Assembly: GCA_946482385.1 (NCBI GenBank)
Contig: CAMLRI010000006.1
Span: forward strand, 1-14,865
Length of the DNA: 14,865 nt
From: an uncultured Cellvibrio sp.
GTDB taxonomy: Bacteria > Pseudomonadota > Gammaproteobacteria > Pseudomonadales > Cellvibrionaceae
Reading direction: 5' to 3'
Shown here: positions 7,061-14,178 of the stretch, one piece after another
Numbering within the stretch: the first letter of the stretch is position 1
Layout of the letters: each line of letters opens with the position of its first letter
Position numbers and translations under genes: made by a program
The notes under the pieces: generated by a model
What the model was told of the DNA's origin: nothing
What the model saw: the letters and a program-made list of their open reading frames with translations, nothing else
The model's database searches: none

Positions 7061-8014
7061 ATGACCGACGAACACATGAGCAACGAACAAGACGATTTCG
7101 ATGACCTGGATGAAGCAGGTCTGGACGAGCAGCAGCACGAGCGCAACAGCAGTATCCTCGGTCTGGAAGCCCTGAGCACCGCCGCCGATACCCGCAGCCG
7201 TGGCGCCATAGGCCCCCAGACCCAGGTGACGCCCGAGTTGCTGCGCCATATTTTGGAGGGCGCGATTCTGGCCGCCGGCCAGCCGCTGAGTGTTGCCCGC
7301 ATGCGCGAGCTGTTTGATGAAGACCTGGCTCCCGCTAAAGAGGATATTCTTGCCGCCCTGGAGCAAATTCAGGCCGACTGTGTCGGCCGTGGTTTCGAGT
7401 TAAAAGAGGTGGCTTCCGGCTGGCGTTTCCAGGTGCGCGATAACCTGGCGCCCTGGGTCAACCGCCTGTGGGAGGAGAAGCCGCAAAAGTACTCCCGCGC
7501 CCTGTTGGAAACCCTGGCGCTGATTGCCTACCGCCAACCCATCACCCGTGGCGATATTGAAGAAATTCGCGGTGTGGCGGTTAGCTCCCATATTATGAAA
7601 ACCCTGTTGGAACGCGACTGGGTGAAAGTGGTTGGCCACCGGGATGTACCAGGTCGCCCCAGTTTGTATGCCACAACCCGCCAGTTTTTGGATTATTTCA
7701 ATTTGAAAAGCCTGGAGGAATTGCCCTCCCTGAGTGAAATCCGCGATCTGGATGACCTTAACCCCATGTTGAACCTGGGTGATGACGAAGGCTTGGGTGA
7801 GAAAGACACAGACACGCCCATTGCCGATACAACCAGCCAGGATGTATTGCAGGAGCCCAGTGACGCCGCCGAGGGGGAATTGGAAGAGGGTTTTGTGGAT
7901 ATTGAAGACGCGTTTGAAGATGTTGAACCCCATGCCGCTACATCCACACCGGATGAGGTGGCAAACACTGATGCTGTAACCAACGAGGACACCGACAAAA
8001 CCCAGGTTTTGTAA
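7061..8014 (+). CDS. scpB: Segregation and condensation protein B
   Basis: ScpB forms a dimer of tandem winged-helix domains that binds the ScpA linker in the SMC complex. The core spans about residues 57-225: LLRHILEGAILAAGQPLSV, then YSRALLETLALIAYRQPIT, RGDIEEIRGVAVSS and the closing GRPSLYATTRQFLDYF. At 317 residues it is longer than minimal ScpB proteins. The extra length is an acidic head (1-30) and a low-complexity acidic tail (about 241-317, rich in Asp, Glu and Thr). ATG 7061 has a short GGA 3 nt upstream and is used; an in-frame ATG at 7076 is an alternative. It lies between scpA (11 nt gap) and rluB (6 nt gap), so the three are almost certainly cotranscribed. Confidence 0.94.
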   Translation: MTDEHMSNEQDDFDDLDEAGLDEQQHERNSSILGLEALSTAADTRSRGAIGPQTQVTPELLRHILEGAILAAGQPLSVARMRELFDEDLAPAKEDILAALEQIQADCVGRGFELKEVASGWRFQVRDNLAPWVNRLWEEKPQKYSRALLETLALIAYRQPITRGDIEEIRGVAVSSHIMKTLLERDWVKVVGHRDVPGRPSLYATTRQFLDYFNLKSLEELPSLSEIRDLDDLNPMLNLGDDEGLGEKDTDTPIADTTSQDVLQEPSDAAEGELEEGFVDIEDAFEDVEPHAATSTPDEVANTDAVTNEDTDKTQVL

Positions 8015-8020
8015 TCGCCT

Positions 8021-9196
8021 ATGATCAAAAAATACACCCCGGATTCGTCCGACACTTCTACCAGGGCTGTGAAGCCAGTAGCCAGCAAAACAAAAGCGGG
8101 GGCCAAACCAGCTTCCGCCAAGCCAGCCAAATCTTCACGCTCCGACACTAACACCAGCAAAGCGCCAGGCGCCAAGCCGACCAGGCCTGCCGGGGGCAAA
8201 ACCTCTGCTGCTAAACCCGCCGCTGCCAAACCTGCACGGCCCGCCAAACCATTGGCTGACAAGCCGGTGCGCGCGACCAAGCCGGTAAAAGACTCAGCCG
8301 CGAAAGAGCAAACCGCCACGCCAAACGACGAAAAGTTGCAAAAAGTGCTGGCGCGCGCGGGGGTAGGTTCGCGCCGCGAAATGGAGCGTGCCATTGAAGA
8401 AGGCCGCGTTAAGGTAAACGACCGGGTGGCGACCCTGGGCGACAGGGTGACACTGACGGATAAAATTTTTGTCGATGGCCACCGCGTGGTGCTGCGCACT
8501 GAAGCCAGCCGCCGCCGGGTGATTTTGTACAACAAACCCGAAGGTGAAATCTGCTCCCGCTCTGACCCGGAAGGCCGCCCCACGGTATATGACAACCTGC
8601 CGCACTTAAAAGGCGAGCGCTGGATCTCTGTTGGCCGATTGGATTTCAATACCAGTGGTTTGTTGTTGTTTACCAATGATGGTGAGCTGGCTAATAAGTT
8701 GATGCACCCATCATCGGTAATCGACCGCGAATACCTGGTGCGCATCCAGGGCGAAGTGGATGATGAAATGAAGCAGCACCTGCTGGAAGGCGTATTGCTG
8801 GACGACGGTGTGGCGCGCTTTACCGATATAGTGGATGGCGCCGGCGAGGGTAAAAACCGCTGGTTCTATTGTGTGGTGATGGAAGGTCGCAACCGCGAAG
8901 TGCGTCGTCTGTGGGAATCCCAGGGCGTTAAGGTGAGCCGTTTAAAGCGTGTGCGCTACGCCAATATTTTTATCCCCTCCCATGTGCGGGTAGGCCAGTG
9001 GACAGAATTGACTGAGCGTGAAATTCACGACCTGTGTTTAACCGCTGGTTTTGATAGCAGTAACTACACCCGCATTATGAAACCCTCGCGCGATGAGCTG
9101 GCGCAAATGGAGCGCCACGATAAAAAGTTACGCTCTGCCTCGGCACCGCCCAAGCGGGTTAAAACCACCCTGCGCAAACGCCCCAAACCCGAGTGA
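8021..9196 (+). CDS. rluB: 23S rRNA pseudouridine synthase B with basic N-terminal extension
   Basis: RluB converts U2605 of 23S rRNA (E. coli numbering) to pseudouridine. The 391 residues comprise a Lys/Ala/Pro-rich low-complexity extension (about 1-100), an S4 RNA-binding domain (about 104-150, [19 protein letters not shown]), and the RsuA/RluB/E/F catalytic domain. Motif [19 protein letters not shown] holds the catalytic Asp208. [20 protein letters not shown] is the conserved family segment, and the C-terminus is again basic ([13 protein letters not shown]). RluB is favoured over RluE or RsuA because of the S4 domain, size, close similarity of motifs and the neighbours yciO and rnm, as in E. 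coli. No good Shine-Dalgarno is visible before ATG 8021, so translation is probably coupled to scpB 6 nt upstream. Confidence 0.92.
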   Translation: MIKKYTPDSSDTSTRAVKPVASKTKAGAKPASAKPAKSSRSDTNTSKAPGAKPTRPAGGKTSAAKPAAAKPARPAKPLADKPVRATKPVKDSAAKEQTATPNDEKLQKVLARAGVGSRREMERAIEEGRVKVNDRVATLGDRVTLTDKIFVDGHRVVLRTEASRRRVILYNKPEGEICSRSDPEGRPTVYDNLPHLKGERWISVGRLDFNTSGLLLFTNDGELANKLMHPSSVIDREYLVRIQGEVDDEMKQHLLEGVLLDDGVARFTDIVDGAGEGKNRWFYCVVMEGRNREVRRLWESQGVKVSRLKRVRYANIFIPSHVRVGQWTELTEREIHDLCLTAGFDSSNYTRIMKPSRDELAQMERHDKKLRSASAPPKRVKTTLRKRPKPE

Positions 9197-9221
9197 TGCA
9201 AGCGTTAGCGATAAAAGTAAA

Positions 9222-9261
9222 ACCCATAAAAAAAGCCGCAATTGCGGCTTTTTTTATGGGT
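9222..9261. terminator. Bidirectional rho-independent terminator (rluB / GGDEF gene)
   Basis: A perfect 40-bp palindrome (9222-9241 with 9242-9261) has the GC core GCCGCAATTGCGGC and A- and T-tracts in its arms. It can fold into a hairpin with a U-run in either direction. It lies between the convergent rluB and diguanylate cyclase genes. Confidence 0.93.
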
Positions 9262-9287
9262 GTTTCACAACGCTAGGGTTTATTGGA

Positions 9288-10196
9288 TCACTCTGCAAAT
9301 ATTACCCGGTTGCGTCCCTCGCCCTTGGCGCGGTAGAGGGCTTTATCGGCGCGTTCAAAAATTTCTTTCACATGCTCTTGTTGGTTGTGTTGGTGAGTGG
9401 CTATGCCAATGCTCACCGTTGGGCGGATCATCTCGCCATTGTGATCAAAAAAACAATTGGCGATACGCTCGCGAATCCGCTCGCCAATAATACAGGCGCC
9501 CTGGGCATCGGTATTGCCGAGGATGACCACAAACTCTTCACCGCCGTAGCGAAAGGTGATGTCTGAACTGCGTGTTGCGGAGGCAATAACGCCGGCAATA
9601 TCTTTTAACACCTGATCGCCGCGCACATGGCCGTAGTTATCGTTGATGCGCTTGAAATGATCGACATCAATCAGCAGCAGCGACAGTGGGTGTTTGTGGC
9701 GCTCGGCCAATTGCAGCTCGCGGCGGATGGCGGTATCCAGAGCGGTGCGGTTGCCCACCTGGGTGAGCGGGTCGAGCATGGTCAGGCGCAGGGCTGCCTG
9801 GTAGTGCAGGGCGTTGCGCAGTGGGTGAACCAAATAACGCAGCAATTGCTCCAGGGTGCCCAGTTCGGCCTCGCTAAAACGTTTGTTGCGGTTAAAGATA
9901 ATCTGGCCAAGGGGGCCATCGTCCATGCCTAATTTGTAATCGCAGTGGTGCGGGCTGTTGCGCCCGAGTTTCACCTGGGTGTGGCCATCGGCGGCGCTAA
10001 AGTCCAGGCCGGAGACGGCCAGCAGCGGTTGCAGGTGTTTGAAGAAGTGCCCCAGTAAATCCTGTGGATCTAGCGAGGTTTGCAGGGCCTGTAGCAAGCG
10101 AAAGTGGGCTGCTACTTCCTGTTCAGGGGTGAGTTCGGGGAGTAGGGCAATTCCATTGGCCGCTTGCGCATTGGATACCATGTACATGTCCCGCAT
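9288..10196 (-). CDS. Diguanylate cyclase with N-terminal sensory region
   Basis: This 302-residue protein probably makes the second messenger c-di-GMP from two GTP. The C-terminal GGDEF domain (about 138-302) opens with DPLTQVGNR, has the metal-binding Asp177 in LLIDVDHFK and the active-site GGEEF (218-222). An inhibitory I-site RSSD (209-212) is placed exactly five residues before GGEEF, so product feedback inhibition is expected. Residues about 25-135 form a soluble GAF-like region (QALQTSLDPQDLLGHFFKHL and onward) with no membrane helix or signal peptide, so the protein is predicted cytosolic. The input ligand is unknown. ATG 10196 has AGG about 9 nt upstream. It is separated from the kinase gene by about 260 nt and is probably transcribed alone. 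Confidence 0.93.
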   Translation of the reverse strand: MRDMYMVSNAQAANGIALLPELTPEQEVAAHFRLLQALQTSLDPQDLLGHFFKHLQPLLAVSGLDFSAADGHTQVKLGRNSPHHCDYKLGMDDGPLGQIIFNRNKRFSEAELGTLEQLLRYLVHPLRNALHYQAALRLTMLDPLTQVGNRTALDTAIRRELQLAERHKHPLSLLLIDVDHFKRINDNYGHVRGDQVLKDIAGVIASATRSSDITFRYGGEEFVVILGNTDAQGACIIGERIRERIANCFFDHNGEMIRPTVSIGIATHQHNQQEHVKEIFERADKALYRAKGEGRNRVIFAE

Positions 10197-10450
10197 AAAA
10201 AGTTACCTGCAGTGCTGGGGGGGTTGGTTGTCGCCATTTGCCGCTTTTAAGGCAATTCAGGCGCCTTGGTTAGCACTGAGCGAAATATGTGCCATGGTTA
10301 AATAATCTATAAAAAACATATAGATAGATGTTTTATCTAAGCCGCAGCGGAAGAGCGGAAGCTAAAAGATTGGCGGTTTTTTATGCGATGATTTTGGCGC
10401 AGCGGAAATTGTTTGCCGCCGGAAGGAAGGTTTGTCAAAAAGCTGGCGCT

Positions 10451-10465
10451 GATTAGCTGCTAATC
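10451..10465 (-). terminator. Weak hairpin at the end of the cpxA-like gene
   Basis: GATTAGC at 10451-10457 pairs with GCTAATC at 10459-10465 around one base and overlaps the kinase stop codon. On the minus strand a TTTTT run follows about nine bases later. The spacing is poor for a classical rho-independent terminator, so this is only a possibility. The remaining 10197-10450 gap holds an AT-rich patch near 10300-10340 that may contain the GGDEF promoter, but no clear hexamers. Confidence 0.25.
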
Positions 10466-11863
10466 GCAATGGGCGATGGGGAGTTGCACGCAGAGGCGCA
10501 AACCGCCCAGGGCGCGGTTTTCTGCCCAGATGCGGCCATGGTGCAGGCTGACGCTGCGCTGGGCAATCGCCAGCCCCAGGCCATAACCGCCGCTTTCGCG
10601 GGCGCGGGCCTGGTCGGTGCGGTAAAAGGGCTCGAAGATCGCCCGAAGGCTTTCCTCGGCGACTCCGGGGCCCTGGTCGGCAATGCTCACCAGGTAATCT
10701 TCTGCCGCCTCGGCTTTGCCCAGATTGATATCGATGCGTGAGCCGCTGGGGGTATAGAGCAGGGCGTTGCGCAGGATATTTTCAAACACGCCCACCAGGG
10801 TATTGCCGTGGGTGGCCACCAGGGCTTCATCCAGGGCGCAATGCAGGTCGATATGCACCTGTTTTTCCGCCGCCTGCTCGGCATAGTTGTCGATCAGGGT
10901 TTGCAGCAGGCTGCGCAGGTCGAGCATATCGTCCAGTTCCCAGGGCGGCTCGTTTTGCAGGGGCAGGCTGAGGATGTCGGTAATAATGTCGTTGAGATAA
11001 TCCGCCGCCTGCTTGATGCGCGCCAGCTCGCTATCCACTACCCCCTGGCTGCGCTGCTGCGCCAGGGCCAGGGCAATTTGCAGCCGCGCCAGGGGCGAGC
11101 GCAGCTCGTGGGAGACATCCTTAATCAGCCGCTTTTGTTCCTGCATGGCTTTTTCCAGGCGCTCGGTCATGTGGTCGAAATCGCGCCCCAAATCGGAAAT
11201 TTCATCCTTGCGCCCGGCAAACTGCTGGCTGATCCGCACGCTCAGGTCGCCACCGGCAATCTGGCGGGTGGCCTTTTGCAGGGCATTGATACTGCGGGTG
11301 AAGTGGCGCGCCAGGATAAAACAGGCGGTGCCGGTTACCAGAATGGAAACCAGCAGCAGTGGCCAAATATTTTGGATAAACAATTCCCAAATAATGTCGC
11401 GGTCTGGCCCTTCATCGCGCCCGGCAGAAAGGGTGATGAGTTTGACCCGGTTGCCGTCGTTAAGGGTGAGGTAGCGGCCGTAGAGTTTGCGGTTGCGATC
11501 CTGCACCTTGTCGTAGGGATGGTTGGCAGTGAGCCGCGGCGCCAACACCATAACTCCCGGCGGTAGCGGGCGGTCGAGCAGATCGCGGTTGTCGCGGTCG
11601 ACAATGTAGACAAAACGCTGTGACCAACCGGGCATGGCGCGCAGGTCGTTGGTGAGTTGCCGGGTATTGCGGTTAACGGCATTGCCGGCAATTTGGAACA
11701 GTAACCGCTTGGCAGGAGCGTCATCCTGGTTGCTGCTGCCGCTGTGGAAACTGCCCTCGGGGGTGATGTCGAACCAATGCACCACTATGTTAGTGCCGAC
11801 AATAATCGCGGCGGTAATCAGCCAAAAAGTAAAAAAGATTTTAATGTACAGGCGAGTGAACAC
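10460..11863 (-). CDS. cpxA: CpxA-like sensor histidine kinase
   Basis: This inner-membrane kinase autophosphorylates on His and passes the phosphate to the response regulator encoded just upstream. The 467 residues read as TM1 (about 8-30), a periplasmic sensor region (about 31-165), TM2 (about 166-188) and HAMP (about 189-240). The HisKA box is KDVSHELRSPLARLQ with His252, and the ATPase domain follows: N box ENILRNALLYTP (Asn362 and Asn366), G1 ADQGPGV, F box FEPFYR and G2 GGYGLGLAI. The HisKA box and overall plan closely resemble enteric CpxA. The signal sensed is not readable from the sequence. It starts with GTG at 11863, 8 nt after the regulator stop, so translation is likely coupled. 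The symbol is by resemblance and divergent partner gene; a paralogous envelope-stress kinase remains possible. Confidence 0.85.
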   Translation of the reverse strand: MFTRLYIKIFFTFWLITAAIIVGTNIVVHWFDITPEGSFHSGSSNQDDAPAKRLLFQIAGNAVNRNTRQLTNDLRAMPGWSQRFVYIVDRDNRDLLDRPLPPGVMVLAPRLTANHPYDKVQDRNRKLYGRYLTLNDGNRVKLITLSAGRDEGPDRDIIWELFIQNIWPLLLVSILVTGTACFILARHFTRSINALQKATRQIAGGDLSVRISQQFAGRKDEISDLGRDFDHMTERLEKAMQEQKRLIKDVSHELRSPLARLQIALALAQQRSQGVVDSELARIKQAADYLNDIITDILSLPLQNEPPWELDDMLDLRSLLQTLIDNYAEQAAEKQVHIDLHCALDEALVATHGNTLVGVFENILRNALLYTPSGSRIDINLGKAEAAEDYLVSIADQGPGVAEESLRAIFEPFYRTDQARARESGGYGLGLAIAQRSVSLHHGRIWAENRALGGLRLCVQLPIAHCD

Positions 11864-11871
11864 GCTGGCGA

Positions 11872-12564
11872 TTACTCATCGGTTAAGGTCAGCATATAGC
11901 CAGCGCCGCGCACATTAATAATCAGGTCGCGGGTCGAGCCGGCCTGGGCAATTTTTTTGCGGATATTGCTCACGTGTACATCGATACTGCGGTCGTAGGG
12001 GGTGAGTTTGCGGTTAAGTGCCTGCTCGGTCATTTCATCTTTGCTGATCACCTGGCCGGCGCGGCGCACCAGAATTTCCAGCACACTGAATTCGGTGCCG
12101 GTGAGGTTAACGTCGCTGTTGTCCCAGCTGGCGGTGCGGGTGCCCAGGTGCAAATGCAATTTGCCAGAGCTGAGTTTCTCGATAGCTGTGCCACCTTCGC
12201 TGGGTTGGGCGCGGCGCAAAATAGCGCGAATCCGCGCAACCAGTTCCCGCGGGTCGCAGGGCTTGGCCAGGTAGTCATCGGCGCCAATTTCCAGGCCGAT
12301 CACCCGGTCGATAGTGTCGCCCTTGGCAGTGAGCATAATCACCGGGGTTTGGCTGTGTTGGCGCAGGGTTTTTAGTACATCAAAACCATTGCGTACGGGC
12401 AGCATTACATCCAGCACAATTAGGGCGTAATCGCGTTGGGCGAGCTGTTCCAACGCCTGTTGGCCATCGTGGATTTTATCGACAGCGAAGCCTTCGCTGG
12501 TGAGGTATTCACTCAGTAATTGGCTGAGTTCCTGGTCGTCGTCAATAAGGAGAATGGACTGCAT
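11872..12564 (-). CDS. cpxR: CpxR-like OmpR-family response regulator
   Basis: The 230-residue DNA-binding regulator is activated by phosphorylation. Its receiver domain (1-115) has the acidic pair Asp8/Asp9, phospho-acceptor Asp52 in LDVMLP, Thr79 in MLTAKG and Lys101 in AKPCDP. The segment GLEIGADDYLAKP and ELVARIRAILRRA is almost that of E. coli CpxR. The winged-helix output domain (about 132-228) shows LTGTEFSVLEILV, RKLTPYDRSIDVHVSNIRKKI and the final RGAGYML. It probably binds tandem direct repeats as other OmpR-family members do; a candidate lies in its own upstream region. Start ATG 12564 has only a distant GAGG (about 14 nt). It forms an operon with the kinase and is divergent from the LTxxQ gene. 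Confidence 0.9.
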   Translation of the reverse strand: MQSILLIDDDQELSQLLSEYLTSEGFAVDKIHDGQQALEQLAQRDYALIVLDVMLPVRNGFDVLKTLRQHSQTPVIMLTAKGDTIDRVIGLEIGADDYLAKPCDPRELVARIRAILRRAQPSEGGTAIEKLSSGKLHLHLGTRTASWDNSDVNLTGTEFSVLEILVRRAGQVISKDEMTEQALNRKLTPYDRSIDVHVSNIRKKIAQAGSTRDLIINVRGAGYMLTLTDE

Positions 12565-12644
12565 GGTTTTATTATGACCTCGTTTTTTGCCGGCTCGGCA
12601 GTGTGCATTAGCCCCGTTGAAGAGTCATGATTCTTGGCAAGTGT

Positions 12645-12659
12645 TTAACTAATCTTAAC
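12645..12659. promoter_or_regulatory. Candidate CpxR-type operator (direct repeat 5-N5-5)
   Basis: TTAAC-TAATC-TTAAC on the + strand reads GTTAA-N5-GTTAA on the other strand. Each half is one mismatch from the enteric CpxR box GTAAA-N5-GTAAA, with the same 10-bp repeat period. It lies in the 221-nt gap between the divergent cpxR-like and Spy/CpxP-like genes, 81 nt from cpxR and 126 nt from the other start, so it could serve both. No confident -10/-35 pair was found beside it. Confidence 0.5.
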
Positions 12660-12785
12660 AGTATAGGGTAGATAATGGCTGCAAGTTTTGTTGCTGCGCA
12701 GGTTTGATCTTGTTGCAGCGGCAAGCGAATGACGAGAGTCAAAGTGCGAACCTTCTATAGCAGTTACTCATTATCGAGGAGATAC

Positions 12786-13301
12786 ATGATGCGTGTGACT
12801 CAACTGAAAAGTTTTACCAAACCCTTATTGATTGGCGGCCTGCTGGTTAGCTTTGCCTTGGCGCCGTTGGCTGTGATGGCTGGTGATGGCCACAAACATT
12901 GCCCACACCACGGAGCCGGTTTTGGCCCGGGTAAAGGCGAACATCATTTGCTGAAAAAATTGGATTTAAGTGATGAGCAAAAGGCCGCACTGAAAGCCCA
13001 GCGCGAAGCCAAGGCCGAAAGCCGCAAAGCCCTGGGTGAGCAGCACCAACAAGCCAAAGCGGCGCTGATGGCAGCAGCAGAGGCGGGCGAAAGCGATAGC
13101 AAGTTGCAATCCCTGGCGGATGCCCTGGGAAAATTGCAGGCCCAACAGGCCTTGGCGCGCGCCCAGGAGCATAAAGCGTTTTTAACCCTGCTGACGCCAG
13201 AGCAAAAAACCAAGCTGGATGAATTGAAAGCCAAGCGCGAAGCCAAAATGCAGGAGCGCAAAGACAAGTGGTTGGAAAAGCAGGCCGATAAATCGCAATA
13301 A
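12786..13301 (+). CDS. Secreted Spy/CpxP-like LTxxQ-motif protein
   Basis: The 171-residue protein begins with a signal peptide (about 1-32, hydrophobic core LLIGGLLVSFALAPLAV, cut near AVMA|GDG). The mature part opens with a His/Cys-rich segment GHKHCPHHG (35-43) and then forms a long, highly charged helical region rich in Lys, Glu, Ala and Gln. Two LTxxQ-type motifs are visible, LSDEQ (61-65) and LTPEQ (136-140), which define the CpxP/Spy/ZraP superfamily of periplasmic chaperones and stress modulators. The open frame reaches back to 12729, but AGGAG lies just before tandem ATGs at 12786 and 12789, so the start is there. Its divergent position next to the CpxRA-like pair matches enteric cpxP, where CpxP damps CpxA; a similar role is inferred. 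Confidence 0.87.
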   Translation: MMRVTQLKSFTKPLLIGGLLVSFALAPLAVMAGDGHKHCPHHGAGFGPGKGEHHLLKKLDLSDEQKAALKAQREAKAESRKALGEQHQQAKAALMAAAEAGESDSKLQSLADALGKLQAQQALARAQEHKAFLTLLTPEQKTKLDELKAKREAKMQERKDKWLEKQADKSQ

Positions 13302-13319
13302 GTGAAGTGTTGGTTAGCC

Positions 13320-13355
13320 ACAAGGCCGGGTTTATACCCGGCCTTGTTGTTTTTA
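13320..13355 (+). terminator. Rho-independent terminator of the Spy/CpxP-like gene
   Basis: An 11-bp GC-rich stem (13320-13330 with 13337-13347, ACAAGGCCGGG and its complement) with a 6-nt loop TTTATA is followed by TGTTTTT. It lies 18 nt after the stop codon. It would form in the other direction too but lacks a U-run there. Confidence 0.92.
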
Positions 13356-13430
13356 GGCCGGCTCGGCGGCGGCCCAGGCTTGCGCGGGCAGGGCAATGTT
13401 GGGAGAATTCGCGCCTCTTTTCCCGTGCAT
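13353..13430 (-). CDS. Possible 25-residue small protein upstream of fldB
   Basis: A short minus-strand frame starts at ATG 13430 and stops with TAA at 13353-13355, directly before the hairpin of the neighbouring terminator. Its ATG is preceded by AGGAAA at about 8 nt spacing. The peptide starts MHGKRGANSP and ends AQAWAAAEPA, with an Ala-rich tail and no membrane segment. Base composition of the last third is strongly GC-rich and codon-like. I recognise no family. It may be a real small gene divergent from fldB, a remnant of a longer gene, or chance. Confidence 0.25.
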   Translation of the reverse strand: MHGKRGANSPNIALPAQAWAAAEPA

Positions 13431-13462
13431 TATTAGTTTCCTAAGCATTATTTGAGGTGCCT

Positions 13463-14005
13463 GTGGCCAAAATAGGTCTGTTTTTCGGCAGTGATGAGGG
13501 TAATACCGAGAAGGTTGCCTACCGTATCCAAGCCAGATTCGGAAGTGATGTGGTGGATGTGAAAGACATCTCCGATGCCACCCAGTTGGATTTTGCCGAT
13601 TACGACAAGATCATCCTGGGTATTCCCACCTGGGATTTCGGCCAGATCCAATCCGATTGGGAGGAGTTTTGGGACGATATAGCCGCCGTGGATTTTTCCG
13701 GCAAGCAAGTGGCCTTATTTGGCCTGGGCGACCAGTTTGGTTATGGCGATTACTTCCTGGATGCCATGGGCATGCTGCACGATGTGATTATCCAATCCGG
13801 CCCCGAGATTGTCGGCCACTGGCCCACCGAAGGTTACGAGTTTGAAGCCTCCAAGGCGGAAATTCCCGGCAAGGGTATGTTCGTCGGCCTGGCGATTGAT
13901 GAAGACCAGCAGGAAAACCTTACTGCCGACCGCTTGAACCGCTGGTGCGCGCAAGTCCACACGGAATTTGGTTTGGATACGCCGTTAAACAGTTTGGATG
14001 ATTGA
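13463..14005 (+). CDS. fldB: Long-chain flavodoxin, FldB type
   Basis: This FMN-binding electron carrier shuttles low-potential electrons to partner enzymes. The 180-residue protein has the phosphate-binding loop GSDEGNTE (near residues 9-16), the FMN-contacting LGIPTWDFGQIQSDWEEFW, and GLGDQFGYGDYFLDAMGMLHD with the long-chain insertion typical of the FldA/FldB group. WPTEGYEFEASK and FVGLAIDEDQQ close the fold. The wording IPTWDFG, GLGDQ.GYG and GMLHD matches E. coli FldB better than FldA. The open frame starts at GTG 13457, but that codon overlaps the Shine-Dalgarno. GTG 13463 has TGAGG 5 nt upstream and gives the usual MAKIGLFFGS start. The gene is monocistronic, convergent with cmoB, and followed by a large inverted repeat. 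Confidence 0.93.
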   Translation: MAKIGLFFGSDEGNTEKVAYRIQARFGSDVVDVKDISDATQLDFADYDKIILGIPTWDFGQIQSDWEEFWDDIAAVDFSGKQVALFGLGDQFGYGDYFLDAMGMLHDVIIQSGPEIVGHWPTEGYEFEASKAEIPGKGMFVGLAIDEDQQENLTADRLNRWCAQVHTEFGLDTPLNSLDD

Positions 14006-14019
14006 TTTTTATTGGGTGG

Positions 14020-14128
14020 TTGCCCTGTTGCGGTGTTATCCCTGAGACACGCCGTGAACCCATCCCTGGGGGCTCGACGGCGGATTCCCGCCGCCGACGG
14101 TCTCAGGGATAACACCGCAACAGGGCAA
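14020..14128. repeat. Large imperfect palindrome, REP/MITE-like intergenic element
   Basis: Perfect 28-bp arms (14020-14047 and 14101-14128, beginning TTGCCCTGTTGCGG and ending ATCCCTGAGA on the left) enclose 53 nt. The centre can form two further hairpins. One uses CGCCGT (14050-14055) with ACGGCG (14077-14082) around an ACCCATCCCTGGGGGCT loop. The other uses CGGCGG (14078-14083) with CCGCCG (14088-14093); the two share bases and would exclude each other. The whole element fills most of the gap between the convergent fldB and cmoB. There is no U-run after the stem, so it is not a typical terminator, though so strong a hairpin could block read-through or stabilise mRNA ends. It has no coding capacity. 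I believe similar elements occur in several copies in related marine and soil gammaproteobacteria, but this is memory and unverified. Confidence 0.8.
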
Positions 14129-14178
14129 GATATTTCATCGCAACTTACTTATTGCAAACTACTTATTAAAAGCCTGCC

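Noticed and set aside
7693..8745. Minus-strand open frame (350 codons) opposite scpB and rluB
   Set aside because: Ser/Arg/Ala-rich antisense product of the Lys/Ala-rich rluB extension; no domain or ribosome-binding site supports it.
10313..10334. AAAACAT / ATGTTTT inverted repeat upstream of the GGDEF gene
   Set aside because: Seven A/T-rich pairs with an 8-nt loop in an AT-rich patch; not distinguishable from chance and no clear promoter hexamers accompany it.
10808..11566. Plus-strand open frame (252 codons) opposite the sensor kinase
   Set aside because: Antisense of the HisKA and HAMP regions, with no recognisable motif and no upstream signals.
12729..12785. Earlier ATG for the Spy/CpxP-like protein
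   Set aside because: It would put 19 residues before the signal peptide and ignore the strong AGGAG just before ATG 12786.
13356..13462. GC-rich block before fldB considered as an old insertion
   Set aside because: No terminal repeats, duplication or transposase remnant seen; only the possible 25-codon frame was kept, at low confidence.
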